Below, in pieces: positions 43,932 to 53,146 of a DNA stretch of 64,000 nucleotides. Each line of letters starts with the position of its first letter. Position 1 is the first letter of the stretch. Below the pieces are notes generated by a model. The model did not search any database. It saw only the letters and a list, made by a program, of their open reading frames with translations, and had not been told where the DNA came from. The DNA comes from Pseudomonas sp. LD120. GTDB lineage: Bacteria > Pseudomonadota > Gammaproteobacteria > Pseudomonadales > Pseudomonadaceae. Where the stretch lies: NCBI RefSeq assembly GCF_009861525.1, contig NZ_WVHL01000002.1, positions 248,001-312,000 of the forward strand, in the 5' to 3' direction. Made by a program: the position numbers and the translations under genes.

Positions 43932-46481
43932 ATGATTGTCTGGTTATTGGTGGGATTGGCCGCAGCGCTCGCACTGGCCTACAGACAGGCTCCGGCGTCC
44001 TGGTGGCTGGGCTCGGCGCTGGTCTGGTCGGGTGCGGCGTATCTGTTGAGTCTGCTGGGTTCCTTTGGCCTGAGCCTGGTTGCGCTACTGGTGCTGCTGC
44101 CGGCCGTGTTGCTCGGCATCAAGCCGCTGCGCCGCGCCTTGCTCACCCGCAGGGCCCTGGCGATGTTTCGCAAGATCATGCCGGCCATGTCCGACACCGA
44201 GCGTGCGGCCATCGAGTCCGGCACGGTCTGGTGGGACGCCGAGCTGTTCAGCGGCAAGCCGGACTGGCCGCGCCTGCTGCAGGCCGCCCCGGCCAGCCTG
44301 AGCGCCGAAGAGCAGGCGTTCATGGATCACGAAGTGGAAACCCTGTGCGACATGGCCAACGACTGGGAAACCACGCAGATCTGGCAGGACCTGTCGCCCA
44401 AGGCCTGGCAATACACCAAGGACGCCGGGTTCCTGGGGATGATCATTCCCAAGCAGTACGGCGGCAAAGGCTTCTCTCATTACGCCCACTCGCAAGTGGT
44501 GATGAAGCTCTCGACCCGCTGCTCGGCGGCGGCGATCTCGGTGATGGTGCCCAACTCCCTGGGCCCGGCCGAGCTGTTGCTGCACTACGGCACCGAGGCC
44601 CAGCGCCAGCACTACCTGCCGCGCCTGGCCCGGGGCGAAGACATTCCCTGCTTCGCCCTGACCAGCCCCTATGCCGGTTCCGACGCCGGGGCCATTCCCG
44701 ACGTCGGGGTGGTCTGCAAGGGCCAGTTCGAAGGCCAGCAAGTGCTGGGCTTTCGCGTCACCTGGGACAAGCGCTACATCACCCTGGGCCCGATCGCCAC
44801 GGTGCTGGGCCTGGCCTTTCGCGCCGAAGACCCGGACGGCCTGCTGGGCAGCAAAGGCAGCCTGGGGATTACCTGCGCACTGATTCCCACCACCCATCCG
44901 GGGGTCAATACCGGGCGTCGCCACTGGCCGCTGAACGCGGTGTTCCAGAACGGCCCGACCACCGGCAAGGATGTGTTCATTCCCCTGGAATGGGTGATCG
45001 GCGGTGGCGCCCAGGTGGGTAATGGCTGGCGCATGCTGATGGAATGCCTGGCCGCCGGGCGCGCTATTTCCCTGCCGTCGGCCAACGTCGGCCTGGGCAA
45101 GGTGGCGGTGCGCGGCACCACCGCCTACGCGGCGATGCGCAAGCAGTTTGGCCTGCCCATCGGCAAGTTCGAAGGGGTGCAGGCACCCCTGGCGCGCATG
45201 GCCGGGCATCTGTATGCCTGCGACGCGGTGCGCAAGGTGTCGGTGGCCTCCCTGGATGCCGGGGAGAAGCCTTCAGTGATCTCGGCCATCGCCAAGTACC
45301 ACGTCACCGAGCGCGCCCGGGCCATCGTCAACGACGGCATGGACATCGTCGCCGGCAAGGGCATCTGCATGGGCCCCAACAACTTCCTGGCCCGGGCCTA
45401 CCAGCAAAGCCCGATCGCCATCACCGTGGAAGGCGCGAACATCATGACCCGTTGCCTGATCATCTACGGTCAGGGCCTGATCCGTTGTCATCCTTACGTG
45501 TTCCGCGAAATGGAAGCGGCCCGGGACAGCGGGCGCAAGGGCCTGGAAGCATTCGACAGCGCGATGTTCGGCCATATCAGCTTCGTCTTTGCCAACACCG
45601 TGCGTGCCGCCGTGCATGCGCTGACCGGCGGCCGCCTGATCAAGGCCCCGGCCAATACCGACAAGGCCCTGGCTGGCTATTACCGGCAGATCCAGCGCCT
45701 GTCGGTGGTGCTAGCCCTGGCTTCGGACATTTCCATGGGCGTGCTGGGCGGTGCCCTCAAGCGCAAGGAAAGCATCACCGGACGCCTGGGGGACATTCTG
45801 TCCCAGCTGTACATCCTGTCCTGCGTGTTGAAGCGCTTCGAGGACGATGGCCAGCCCCAGGCCGATCTGCCCCTGGTGCACTGGGCGGCTCAAGACTCGC
45901 TGCTGCGGGCCCATGAAGCCCTGGCCGAGGTGCTGGACAACTATCCGTCCAGAGCGGCTGCGCGGATTATTCGTGGCCTGAGCTTCCCCCTGGGCATTGC
46001 CCAGCACAAACCCAGCGATCGCCTGCTCAGGCAAGTGGCCGAGCTGGTGCAGACCCCGGGGCCGACCCGCGACCGCCTGCTGGCCGACTCCTACATTCCC
46101 CAGCCGGACATCGACAAGCTGGCCTATGGCGAGCTGGCTTTGCGCCTGCAACCGCAAGTGGAACTGATCGAGGCCCGGCTCAAGCCGGCGATCAAGCAGG
46201 GCCTGCTGGCGCCGCTGCCGATTGCCCGCGAGGCCTTCGCCCTCTGGCGAGTCCAGGCCCTGGAGCAGCAATTGATCAGCCATGACGAGGACCAGTTGCT
46301 CGGGCGCTATGTGGAATACGCCGACCACGCGATCCAGGTCGACGACTTCCCTCAGGACTTCGGTCTGCTCGAAGCCCTGCAACAGCGTCAGGCGCACTTC
46401 GATCAAGGCGCCAGGCCGGCCTCGCGCAAACGTGCGGCCAGCAGCGAAGACGCGGTGGTCGGCAGCGATTCGGCCTATTGA
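43932..46481 (+). CDS. fadE: FadE-type acyl-CoA dehydrogenase (membrane-anchored)
   Basis: The 849-residue protein has two N-terminal hydrophobic segments (residues about 2-60), then a large acyl-CoA dehydrogenase. FAD-binding blocks are CFALTSPYAGSDAGAIPD and VTWDKRYITLGP, with later YHVTERARAIVNDGMDIVAG and a long FadE-specific C-terminal domain. E. coli FadE is slightly shorter (814). It makes the 2-trans double bond in the first step of beta-oxidation. It begins a plus-strand run with the reductase, hydratase, thiolase and FadD genes, and the spacing to the reductase gene is 30 bases. Confidence 0.92.
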   Translation: MIVWLLVGLAAALALAYRQAPASWWLGSALVWSGAAYLLSLLGSFGLSLVALLVLLPAVLLGIKPLRRALLTRRALAMFRKIMPAMSDTERAAIESGTVWWDAELFSGKPDWPRLLQAAPASLSAEEQAFMDHEVETLCDMANDWETTQIWQDLSPKAWQYTKDAGFLGMIIPKQYGGKGFSHYAHSQVVMKLSTRCSAAAISVMVPNSLGPAELLLHYGTEAQRQHYLPRLARGEDIPCFALTSPYAGSDAGAIPDVGVVCKGQFEGQQVLGFRVTWDKRYITLGPIATVLGLAFRAEDPDGLLGSKGSLGITCALIPTTHPGVNTGRRHWPLNAVFQNGPTTGKDVFIPLEWVIGGGAQVGNGWRMLMECLAAGRAISLPSANVGLGKVAVRGTTAYAAMRKQFGLPIGKFEGVQAPLARMAGHLYACDAVRKVSVASLDAGEKPSVISAIAKYHVTERARAIVNDGMDIVAGKGICMGPNNFLARAYQQSPIAITVEGANIMTRCLIIYGQGLIRCHPYVFREMEAARDSGRKGLEAFDSAMFGHISFVFANTVRAAVHALTGGRLIKAPANTDKALAGYYRQIQRLSVVLALASDISMGVLGGALKRKESITGRLGDILSQLYILSCVLKRFEDDGQPQADLPLVHWAAQDSLLRAHEALAEVLDNYPSRAAARIIRGLSFPLGIAQHKPSDRLLRQVAELVQTPGPTRDRLLADSYIPQPDIDKLAYGELALRLQPQVELIEARLKPAIKQGLLAPLPIAREAFALWRVQALEQQLISHDEDQLLGRYVEYADHAIQVDDFPQDFGLLEALQQRQAHFDQGARPASRKRAASSEDAVVGSDSAY

Positions 46482-46511
46482 CCCTCTACTGGATTGGATC
46501 GGGATCTCTTT

Positions 46512-47864
46512 ATGTCTGACGGTTATCTTGCGTTCGTCAATTCCACCTGGGGCCGCTGGCTGGCCCAACGCACCGGCCTGCCGCAACCGGTGCCGTTGCA
46601 ACGCCACCGCGAGGGGCAGGGCGGCAACCTGATCAACCCGGTGATCCTCGCCGCAGCGCCCGAAGGGCGTCTGTTGGGCGAGCTGCAACGGATCTTCGCC
46701 GCCACCGACACCGTGGCGGCCCAGGCCGCGAGCATCACCGCGCCCTCGACGGTGAAGGTCCAGGGCCTGGTGTTCGACGCCAGCGGGCTGGCGGACATCG
46801 CCCAGCTCGATGAGTTGTACCGCTGTTTTCACGCCAATGTCCGGCGCCTGGGGGCCCATGGTCGGGTGCTGGTGCTGGGCACGCCACCGGAGCACTGCAA
46901 GGCACTGGAGCAGGCCGTGGCACAGCGGGCCCTGGAAGGTTTCGTGCGTTCCCTGGGCAAGGAGCTACGCCGAGCCATCACCGTACAGTTGCTGTATGTC
47001 GAGCCCGGCGCCGAAGCGGAACTGGACAGCAGCCTGCGGTTTTTCCTGTCCCGGCGCTCGGCCTACGTTTCAGGTCAGGTGGTGCGCATCGGCGAGCCGG
47101 TGGACGTGCCCCGGCACATCGACTGGGAGCGGCCCTTGAGCGGACGGCGAGCGCTGATCACGGGGGCCTGTCGCGGCATCGGTCTGGCGATTGCCCAGGT
47201 CCTGGCCCGGGACGGCGCCCAGGTGGTGTGCCTGGACATTCCCCAGGTCGAGGCTGAGTTGCAGCAGGCGGCAGCGGACCTCAAGGGCGACGCCCTGGCC
47301 CTGGACATCACCGCTGCCGGGGCCGGACAACGCTTGCTGGAGTTCGTCGGTGAGCACGGCGCCTTCGATATCGTCGTGCACAACGCCGGCATCACCCAGG
47401 ACAAGACCCTGGCCAAGATGTCCGAGGCGGCATGGCGCAAGGTCATGGCGGTCAACCTGGAAGCGCCGCTGCTGCTCAGTCAGGCGTTGCTGGCGGGCCA
47501 GGGCCTGAACCCTGGAGGGCGGATCGTCTGCGTGTCGTCGATTTCCGGGATCGCCGGCAACCTTGGGCAAAGCAACTACGCCACCTCCAAGGCCGGGATC
47601 ATTGGCCTGGTGCAGAGCCTGGCGCCCCTGGCGGCGCGCCAGCAGATCACCGTCAACGGCGTGGCCCCGGGCTTCATCGAAACCCAGATGACCGCGAAGA
47701 TTCCGCTGCTGATCCGCGAGGCGGGACGGCGCATGAACGCCATGAACCAGGGCGGGCAGGCCGTGGACGTGGCACAAACCATCGCCTGGCTGGCGCACCC
47801 GGCGTCCGGCGGGATCAATGGGCAGGTGGTCCGCGTCTGCGGGCAAAGCCTGCTGGGGGCCTGA
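46512..47864 (+). CDS. FabG4-type high-molecular-weight 3-ketoacyl reductase/dehydrogenase
   Basis: The 450-residue protein is about twice the size of ordinary FabG. The N-terminal 200 residues are a degenerate flavodoxin-like domain, and the C-terminal SDR domain has TGACRGIGLAIAQ, the NAG block, the catalytic Ser in VSSISG and YATSK. Mycobacterial FabG4 has the same layout and uses NADH with (R)-3-hydroxyacyl-CoA or 3-ketoacyl-CoA. The ATG at 46512 begins the recognisable protein; the ribosome-binding site is weak. It lies between FadE and a MaoC hydratase, so it probably acts as an (R)-3-hydroxyacyl-CoA dehydrogenase here. Confidence 0.87.
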   Translation: MSDGYLAFVNSTWGRWLAQRTGLPQPVPLQRHREGQGGNLINPVILAAAPEGRLLGELQRIFAATDTVAAQAASITAPSTVKVQGLVFDASGLADIAQLDELYRCFHANVRRLGAHGRVLVLGTPPEHCKALEQAVAQRALEGFVRSLGKELRRAITVQLLYVEPGAEAELDSSLRFFLSRRSAYVSGQVVRIGEPVDVPRHIDWERPLSGRRALITGACRGIGLAIAQVLARDGAQVVCLDIPQVEAELQQAAADLKGDALALDITAAGAGQRLLEFVGEHGAFDIVVHNAGITQDKTLAKMSEAAWRKVMAVNLEAPLLLSQALLAGQGLNPGGRIVCVSSISGIAGNLGQSNYATSKAGIIGLVQSLAPLAARQQITVNGVAPGFIETQMTAKIPLLIREAGRRMNAMNQGGQAVDVAQTIAWLAHPASGGINGQVVRVCGQSLLGA

Positions 47865-47867
47865 GCC

Positions 47868-48761
47868 ATGAATGCCGACGCCGCCATTCGCATCATCGAA
47901 CCGCCACCGTCCCGGGGCCAACTGCTCTATGACGGCATCCGCAGCCTGCGCAAGCCCAAGCCGGACGCCGCGCCAGCGCTGCCTGCCGAGCGCCTGGTGC
48001 GCCCGGCGGTGGAGTTGCAGGCCGCCGAAATCACCCGTTACGCCCAGGCCTGCGGCTTTCGCCGGGAACACGGGGTGCCGCTGGCCTTTCCCCATACCCT
48101 GGCGTTTCCCTTGCACCTGTTGCTGCTGACCGACCGCCAGTTTCCCTATCCGGCCAGCGGCATGGTCCACCTGGCTAATCGCATTCGCCAGTACCAGAGG
48201 CTGGAGGAGGGCCAGGCCCTGCGCCTGGAAGTGTTCGCCGAACGTTGGCTGGCCCATCCCAAGGGCCAGGCGCTGTCCATTGCCACCCGGGCCCACAGTG
48301 GTGGCAGCCTGGTCTGGGAAAGCCACAGCCTGTACCTGCGCCGGGGCGTGTCCAGCCCCATCGGCGAGCCTTGGGAGGGCGCGCTGAAGCAGGATGAAGC
48401 GCCGCTGATTCGCACCCAGCGCTGGACCCTGGGAGGCGACCTGGGACGGCGTTTCGCCCAGGTCAGCGGCGACTTCAACCCGATTCACACCTCCTGGCTC
48501 GGCGCCCGCCTGTTCGGTTTTCGCCGGCCCATCGCCCACGGCATGTGGACCCTGGGGCGGGCCCTGGCAGCCCAGCAACCGCCTCATCCACTGGCGGCGG
48601 CGGAGCTGGACTGCGAGTTCAAGCTGCCGATCCTGCTGCCGGCGGCAGTGACCCTGTGGAACCGTCCGCCCGACGGTCCACGCCATGCGTTCGAAGTGCG
48701 CAACAACGCGGGGGACAAACCCCACATGCGCGGCCTATTTACCTGGGGAGCTGGGCAATGA
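47868..48761 (+). CDS. MaoC-type (R)-specific enoyl-CoA hydratase
   Basis: The 297-residue double hot-dog protein has the hydratase-2 motif FAQVSGDFNPIHTS with catalytic Asp and His, followed by RPIAHGMWTLGRAL. These enzymes hydrate trans-2-enoyl-CoA to (R)-3-hydroxyacyl-CoA, opposite in stereochemistry to FadB. It starts three bases after the FabG4-like gene and overlaps the thiolase start by four bases, so the three products are translated together. Confidence 0.88.
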   Translation: MNADAAIRIIEPPPSRGQLLYDGIRSLRKPKPDAAPALPAERLVRPAVELQAAEITRYAQACGFRREHGVPLAFPHTLAFPLHLLLLTDRQFPYPASGMVHLANRIRQYQRLEEGQALRLEVFAERWLAHPKGQALSIATRAHSGGSLVWESHSLYLRRGVSSPIGEPWEGALKQDEAPLIRTQRWTLGGDLGRRFAQVSGDFNPIHTSWLGARLFGFRRPIAHGMWTLGRALAAQQPPHPLAAAELDCEFKLPILLPAAVTLWNRPPDGPRHAFEVRNNAGDKPHMRGLFTWGAGQ

Positions 48762-50056
48762 CTGAATACAGTTTCAATCCGGCGCCGGTGCGCCGGGTGG
48801 CGATCATCGGCGGCAACCGGATTCCCTTCGCCCGTTCCAACACGGTGTATGCCAACGACAGCAACCAGGACCTGCTGGTGGCGGCGTTACAGGGGCTGGT
48901 GGATCGCTACGGCCTGTCCGGCCAGCGCCTGGGGGAGTTCGCCGCGGGGGCGGTGATCAAGCATTCCCGGGATTTCAACCTGGCCCGCGAGAGCCTGCTG
49001 TCCACCACGTTGTCGCCACAGACCCCGGCCTATGACGTGCAGCAGGCTTGTGGCACCGGGCTGGAGGCAGCGTTGCTGGTGGCCAACAAGATCGCCCTGG
49101 GGCAGATCGAGGTGGGCATTGCCGGTGGCGCCGACACCACCTCCGACGCACCGATCGGCATCAACGAAGGCCTGCGCCGGATCTTGCTCCAGGCCAACCG
49201 CGCCAAGGGCGCCGGCAACAAACTGCGCAGCCTGCTCAAGGTGCGCCCGGGGATGTTGTTCAAGCCGCTGCTGCCACGCAACGGCGAGCCACGCACCGGG
49301 CTGTCCATGGGCGAGCACTGTGAAGAAATGGCCAAGCGCTGGCACATCAAGCGTCTGGCCCAGGATGAGCTGGCCCTTTCCAGCCACCAGCAATTGCAGG
49401 CCGCCTATCAGCGCGGCTTCTTCGACGACCTGATCACCGCGTATCGGGGGCTGACCCGGGACAACAACCTGCGGGCCGATGCCAGCCTGGAGAAGCTCGC
49501 CGGCCTGGGCCCGGCCTACGACCGGCACAGCGGCACCCTGACCGCCGGCAACTCAACCCCGCTCACCGACGGCGCCTCGGTGGTGCTGCTGGCCAGCGAA
49601 GACTGGGCCGCGGCCAACAACCTGCCGGTGCTGGCCTATCTGCGCACCGGGGAAACCGCGGCGGTGAACTTCGTCGATGGCACCGAAGGGCTGCTGATGG
49701 CGCCGGCCTACGCGGTGCCGCGCATGCTGGCCCGGGAAGGCCTGGGCTTGCAGGATTTCGACTTCTACGAGATTCACGAGGCGTTTGCCGCCCAGGTGCT
49801 GTGCACCCTCAAGGCCTGGGAAGACCCCGACTACTGCAAGGACAAACTCGGCCTCGACGGCGCCCTGGGCAGCATCGAACGCAGCAAACTCAACGTCAAC
49901 GGCGGCTCCCTGGGCTGCGGGCATCCCTTTGCCGCCACCGGCGGGCGCCTGCTGGCGACCCTGGCCAAGGCGATCCATCAGCGCGGTTCCGGCCGCGGGC
50001 TGATTTCCGTTTGTGCAGCCGGCGGGCTGGGTATCACCGCCATCGTCGAAAAATAA
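48758..50056 (+). CDS. Acetyl-CoA C-acyltransferase (thiolase)
   Basis: The 432-residue thiolase has nucleophile Cys98 in QQACGTGLEAA, the HEAFAAQ block, NVNGGSLGCGHPFAATG with the catalytic His, and the proton-donor Cys419 in SVCAAGG. It releases acetyl-CoA from 3-ketoacyl-CoA. The start at 48758 (ATGA overlap) has GGGGAG upstream; an upstream open frame reaching 48545 is antisense-like filler inside the hydratase gene. Its length is closer to FadI than to FadA. Confidence 0.92.
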   Translation: MTEYSFNPAPVRRVAIIGGNRIPFARSNTVYANDSNQDLLVAALQGLVDRYGLSGQRLGEFAAGAVIKHSRDFNLARESLLSTTLSPQTPAYDVQQACGTGLEAALLVANKIALGQIEVGIAGGADTTSDAPIGINEGLRRILLQANRAKGAGNKLRSLLKVRPGMLFKPLLPRNGEPRTGLSMGEHCEEMAKRWHIKRLAQDELALSSHQQLQAAYQRGFFDDLITAYRGLTRDNNLRADASLEKLAGLGPAYDRHSGTLTAGNSTPLTDGASVVLLASEDWAAANNLPVLAYLRTGETAAVNFVDGTEGLLMAPAYAVPRMLAREGLGLQDFDFYEIHEAFAAQVLCTLKAWEDPDYCKDKLGLDGALGSIERSKLNVNGGSLGCGHPFAATGGRLLATLAKAIHQRGSGRGLISVCAAGGLGITAIVEK

Positions 50057-50075
50057 AATAACCAGGAGACTGCCA

Positions 50076-51779
50076 ATGAGTGTCGTGAGCCTGCAACCCG
50101 CCGAGCGTATCTGGCTGAACGCTTACCTGCCGGGTGTGCCCAGCGATATCGAAGCCGACATCGACCGCTACCCGTCGCTGCGGGAGGTGTTCCTTGAACA
50201 CGTGGACAAGTACCGCCAGCGGGTGGCCTACGTCAGCATTGGCACCGAGATGGGCTACGACCTGTGGGAGAAGCGGGTGTTTGCCTTCGCTGCCTGGCTG
50301 CAATCCAAAGGGGTGAAGAAGGGCGACCGGGTGGCCCTGATGATGCCCAACTGCCTGCAATACCCGATCTGCCTGTTCGGCACCCTGTTGGTGGGAGCGG
50401 TGGTGGTCAACGTCAACCCGCTGTACACCGCCCATGAACTGCGGCACCTGCTCAAGGACAGCGGCGCCGAAACCGTGGTGATCTTCGAGAACTTCGCCCA
50501 TACCCTGGAACAGGCGATGCCAGGCAGCCGCCTGAAGAACATCGTGGTGGCCGCCATCGGCGACCTGTTGGGGACCTTCAAGGGCGCGGCGCTGAACTTC
50601 GCCCTGCGCCATGTGCAGAAGCAAGTGCCCAAGTTCAACCTGCCGGGCTCGATCCGCTTTCCGGCGCTGATGAAGCTGGCCAGCGTGCTGGAACACCGCC
50701 CGGTGGAGCTCAAGCAGGACGACATCGCCTTTTTGCAATACACCGGTGGCACCACCGGCGATGCCAAGGGCGCGATGCTCAGCCACCGCAACATCCTCGC
50801 CAACCTGATGCAGGCCAAGGCCTGGGTCGGCGATCAATTGGACGAGAACCAGCAGGAAACCAACGTCACCTTGCTGCCGCTGTATCACGTGCTGTCGCTG
50901 ACGGTGAACTGCCTGATGTTCATGTGCCTGGGCGGGCGCAACATCCTGATCGCCAACCCGCGGGACGTGAAGCGGGTGCAGATGATCCTGCGCAAGGAGA
51001 AGTTCAGCGGCATCGTCGGGGTCAACACCCTGTTCAATGGCCTGCTGGAAAACGAAGAGTTTCGTGGCCGGGACTTCTCCGACCTGAAACTGGCCATCGC
51101 CGGCGGCATGGCCACCCACACCGCCGTGGCCCGGCGCTGGAAGGAAGTCACCGGGGTGCCGATCATCGAAGGCTACGGCCTCACCGAGTGCTCGCCGGTG
51201 GTGAGCATCAGCCCGATCGACATCGCGCGCATGCGCGAGGGCGATTTCACCGGGACCATCGGCGTGCCGCTGCCGTCGACCTGGGTGCGCTTCGTGCGTG
51301 AAGACGGCGAGCTGGCGGAACTGGGCGAGGAGGGCGAGCTGCAGGTCCGGGGGCCCCAGGTGATGAAGGGCTACTGGCAGCGCCCGGAAGAAACCGCCAA
51401 GGTCCTGGACCGCCACGGCTGGTTGTCCACCGGGGATATCGGGGTGATGAACGAGCAGGGCTTCATCCGCCTGGTGGACCGCAAGAAGGACATGATCCTG
51501 GTCTCTGGTTTCAACGTGTACCCCAACGAGATCGAGGACGTGGTGGCCCTGCATCCGGGCGTCGCCGAGGTGGCGGCGATTGGTGTCGAGGATGGGGTGA
51601 CCGGGGAGAAGGTGAAGATCTTCGTAGTGCGCAAGGACCCGAACTTGACCCAGGAGCAGTTGCTGGCCCACTGCCGCGAGTACCTGACCGGCTACAAGGT
51701 GCCGCGCTATGTGGAGTTCCGCACCGAGGAGTTGCCCAAAACCACTGTCGGCAAGGTGCTGCGCCGGGCGTTGCGCTGA
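50076..51779 (+). CDS. fadD: FadD-type long-chain acyl-CoA synthetase
   Basis: The 567-residue adenylate-forming enzyme has the P-loop YTGGTTGDAKGAM, the YGLTECSPV motif, the STGDIG motif and the FadD linker GWLSTGDIGVMNEQGFIRLV, then RKKDMILVSGFNVYPNEIE and the C-terminal catalytic Lys in KTTVGKVLRR. It activates free fatty acids to CoA esters at the inner membrane. AGGAG is seven bases before the ATG at 50076. It closes the beta-oxidation gene run and may take fatty acids formed from alkanes or imported through the FadL-type channel. Confidence 0.93.
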   Translation: MSVVSLQPAERIWLNAYLPGVPSDIEADIDRYPSLREVFLEHVDKYRQRVAYVSIGTEMGYDLWEKRVFAFAAWLQSKGVKKGDRVALMMPNCLQYPICLFGTLLVGAVVVNVNPLYTAHELRHLLKDSGAETVVIFENFAHTLEQAMPGSRLKNIVVAAIGDLLGTFKGAALNFALRHVQKQVPKFNLPGSIRFPALMKLASVLEHRPVELKQDDIAFLQYTGGTTGDAKGAMLSHRNILANLMQAKAWVGDQLDENQQETNVTLLPLYHVLSLTVNCLMFMCLGGRNILIANPRDVKRVQMILRKEKFSGIVGVNTLFNGLLENEEFRGRDFSDLKLAIAGGMATHTAVARRWKEVTGVPIIEGYGLTECSPVVSISPIDIARMREGDFTGTIGVPLPSTWVRFVREDGELAELGEEGELQVRGPQVMKGYWQRPEETAKVLDRHGWLSTGDIGVMNEQGFIRLVDRKKDMILVSGFNVYPNEIEDVVALHPGVAEVAAIGVEDGVTGEKVKIFVVRKDPNLTQEQLLAHCREYLTGYKVPRYVEFRTEELPKTTVGKVLRRALR

Positions 51780-51794
51780 GCTGGAGCGGTTAGC

Positions 51795-51821
51795 GGCCGG
51801 TTGCTGGCAACGGCGCCGGCC
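51795..51821. terminator. Hairpin between convergent fadD and exporter adaptor genes
   Basis: GGCCGG (51795-51800) pairs with CCGGCC (51816-51821), with an inner TTGC/GCAA stem in the loop. It lies in the 71-base gap between convergent genes, the usual place for a shared terminator, and a short CTTT follows on the plus strand. Confidence 0.5.
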
Positions 51822-51850
51822 TTTGACGCCCCTACGTTGGCAAGCCGCTG

Positions 51851-53146
51851 CTACAGGGCGTTGGGCAGGCGTACCTGGCCAGGTTGCAGCCCGAACACTT
51901 CCACCCCTTCAGGGGTCGATTGGCCCACCGTCACCTTCAGGTACTGGCTCGGCTGGTCGGGCGCCGCCCGGTACTCCACATGCATGCCATCGGTTCGGCG
52001 CTGGATCGCCGCCGCCGGCAGCACGATGGCCTGCTCGTTGCGGTAGGTGATGATGGTCAGGCGCGCGCTCATGCCCAGGCGGATCCGTTGCCGTTGTTCA
52101 CGGCTCATCTTGGGCACCGACAGGGTCACGGGGAACTGTGCACCGGCGCCCAGAGAGTCGTTGGGCAGGGCCAGGCTGCTGACGATATCCACCACGCCTT
52201 CCAGGCGCTCACCGTCGAAGCCATCACCGAGGATTTCCACGTGCTGGCCCGGGTGCAACTGGTTGATGTCCAGTTCCGAGACCCGGCTGACGATCTTCAA
52301 CTGCTCGATGTTGGCCAAGCCGAACAGCACTTGCCCCTGGCTCAGGCGTGAGCCGGTCTGCACCGGCCCGCTGGAGGCCCTGGTGGTATTCGCGCCAGGG
52401 CCTCCGCCGGTGGCCGGCACGACGATACCGGCAAAAGGCGCGCGCACCTCTTTGCCGTCCAGCAGTTTGCGCAAAGCTTCGTACTTGACCGTGGCGTTGG
52501 TCAGTTCCATCTCGGCAATCTGTCGGTACTCCCCGGTTCCTTGATTCAGTGCCTGTTGCAATTCACTCTGGGCCGCCGCCAGATCCAGGCGTTGCATCTG
52601 CGCTTGCTGTTTCTGATCGTTGAGTTCGTTGCGCGGGATGATGCCCCGCTCAAACAAGCTCTGGCTTTCGCGCAGCTTGCGCTCGGTGTTGGCCAGGGAC
52701 ATTTGTGAATTGCGCAAGGCACGACGGGCCCGGCTGACCATGGCGCCGTTGTTCCAGTCCTGCAGTTCCTGGACGTTGCGGCGCGCCTTGAGCAAGGTCG
52801 AGAGTGCTTCTCGCCGTTGAATTTCCACCAGCTCCGGGTCCATCTGTAACAGTACCTGGCCGGCCTCGACGCGCTGCCCCTGTTCCACCAGGGTGGCTTG
52901 CACATTGCCTTCAAACGGCGCGGTGAGGATCACCGTCTCCTGCGGTTCGATCTTGCCCACCAGACCGATCTGATGAGTCAGCAACGTGCGCTGAACCGGC
53001 ACCCAGCGGGCATCGCCTGGCGGGGCGTCGGCGGAGGACTGGTAATTGACCAGGGCCGCGCCGCCCAGGGCAATCCCGACGGCCAGGGCAAGCGCTTGCA
53101 GGACAGGGCGACGGCGCTTGTCCGCCGGTGGTTTTTCAGAAGTCAT
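51851..53146 (-). CDS. HlyD/MacA-type periplasmic adaptor of an ABC exporter
   Basis: The 431-residue adaptor has an N-terminal membrane anchor (residues about 16-33), a lipoyl half (GNVQATLVEQGQRVEAGQVL), a coiled-coil hairpin of about 130 residues, the second lipoyl half with a Gly-rich loop and a barrel domain (GMSARLTIITYR). It connects the inner-membrane MacB-like pump with the TolC-type channel encoded just upstream. The ATG at 53146 overlaps the end of the channel gene by 11 bases. It is the last gene of the four-gene operon, whereas MacA usually comes first. Confidence 0.88.
   Translation of the reverse strand: MTSEKPPADKRRRPVLQALALAVGIALGGAALVNYQSSADAPPGDARWVPVQRTLLTHQIGLVGKIEPQETVILTAPFEGNVQATLVEQGQRVEAGQVLLQMDPELVEIQRREALSTLLKARRNVQELQDWNNGAMVSRARRALRNSQMSLANTERKLRESQSLFERGIIPRNELNDQKQQAQMQRLDLAAAQSELQQALNQGTGEYRQIAEMELTNATVKYEALRKLLDGKEVRAPFAGIVVPATGGGPGANTTRASSGPVQTGSRLSQGQVLFGLANIEQLKIVSRVSELDINQLHPGQHVEILGDGFDGERLEGVVDIVSSLALPNDSLGAGAQFPVTLSVPKMSREQRQRIRLGMSARLTIITYRNEQAIVLPAAAIQRRTDGMHVEYRAAPDQPSQYLKVTVGQSTPEGVEVFGLQPGQVRLPNAL

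Noticed and set aside
47070..48725. Minus-strand open frame opposite the FabG4-like and MaoC genes
   Set aside because: It spans two genes in antisense and has no domain.
50034..51671. Minus-strand open frame opposite fadD
   Set aside because: It is His/Gln/Val-rich antisense sequence with no motif, while fadD has all adenylation motifs.
43932..51779. FadBA-type multifunctional beta-oxidation complex
   Set aside because: No protein with crotonase plus (S)-3-hydroxyacyl-CoA dehydrogenase domains is present; the hydratase and dehydrogenase are MaoC and FabG4 types.
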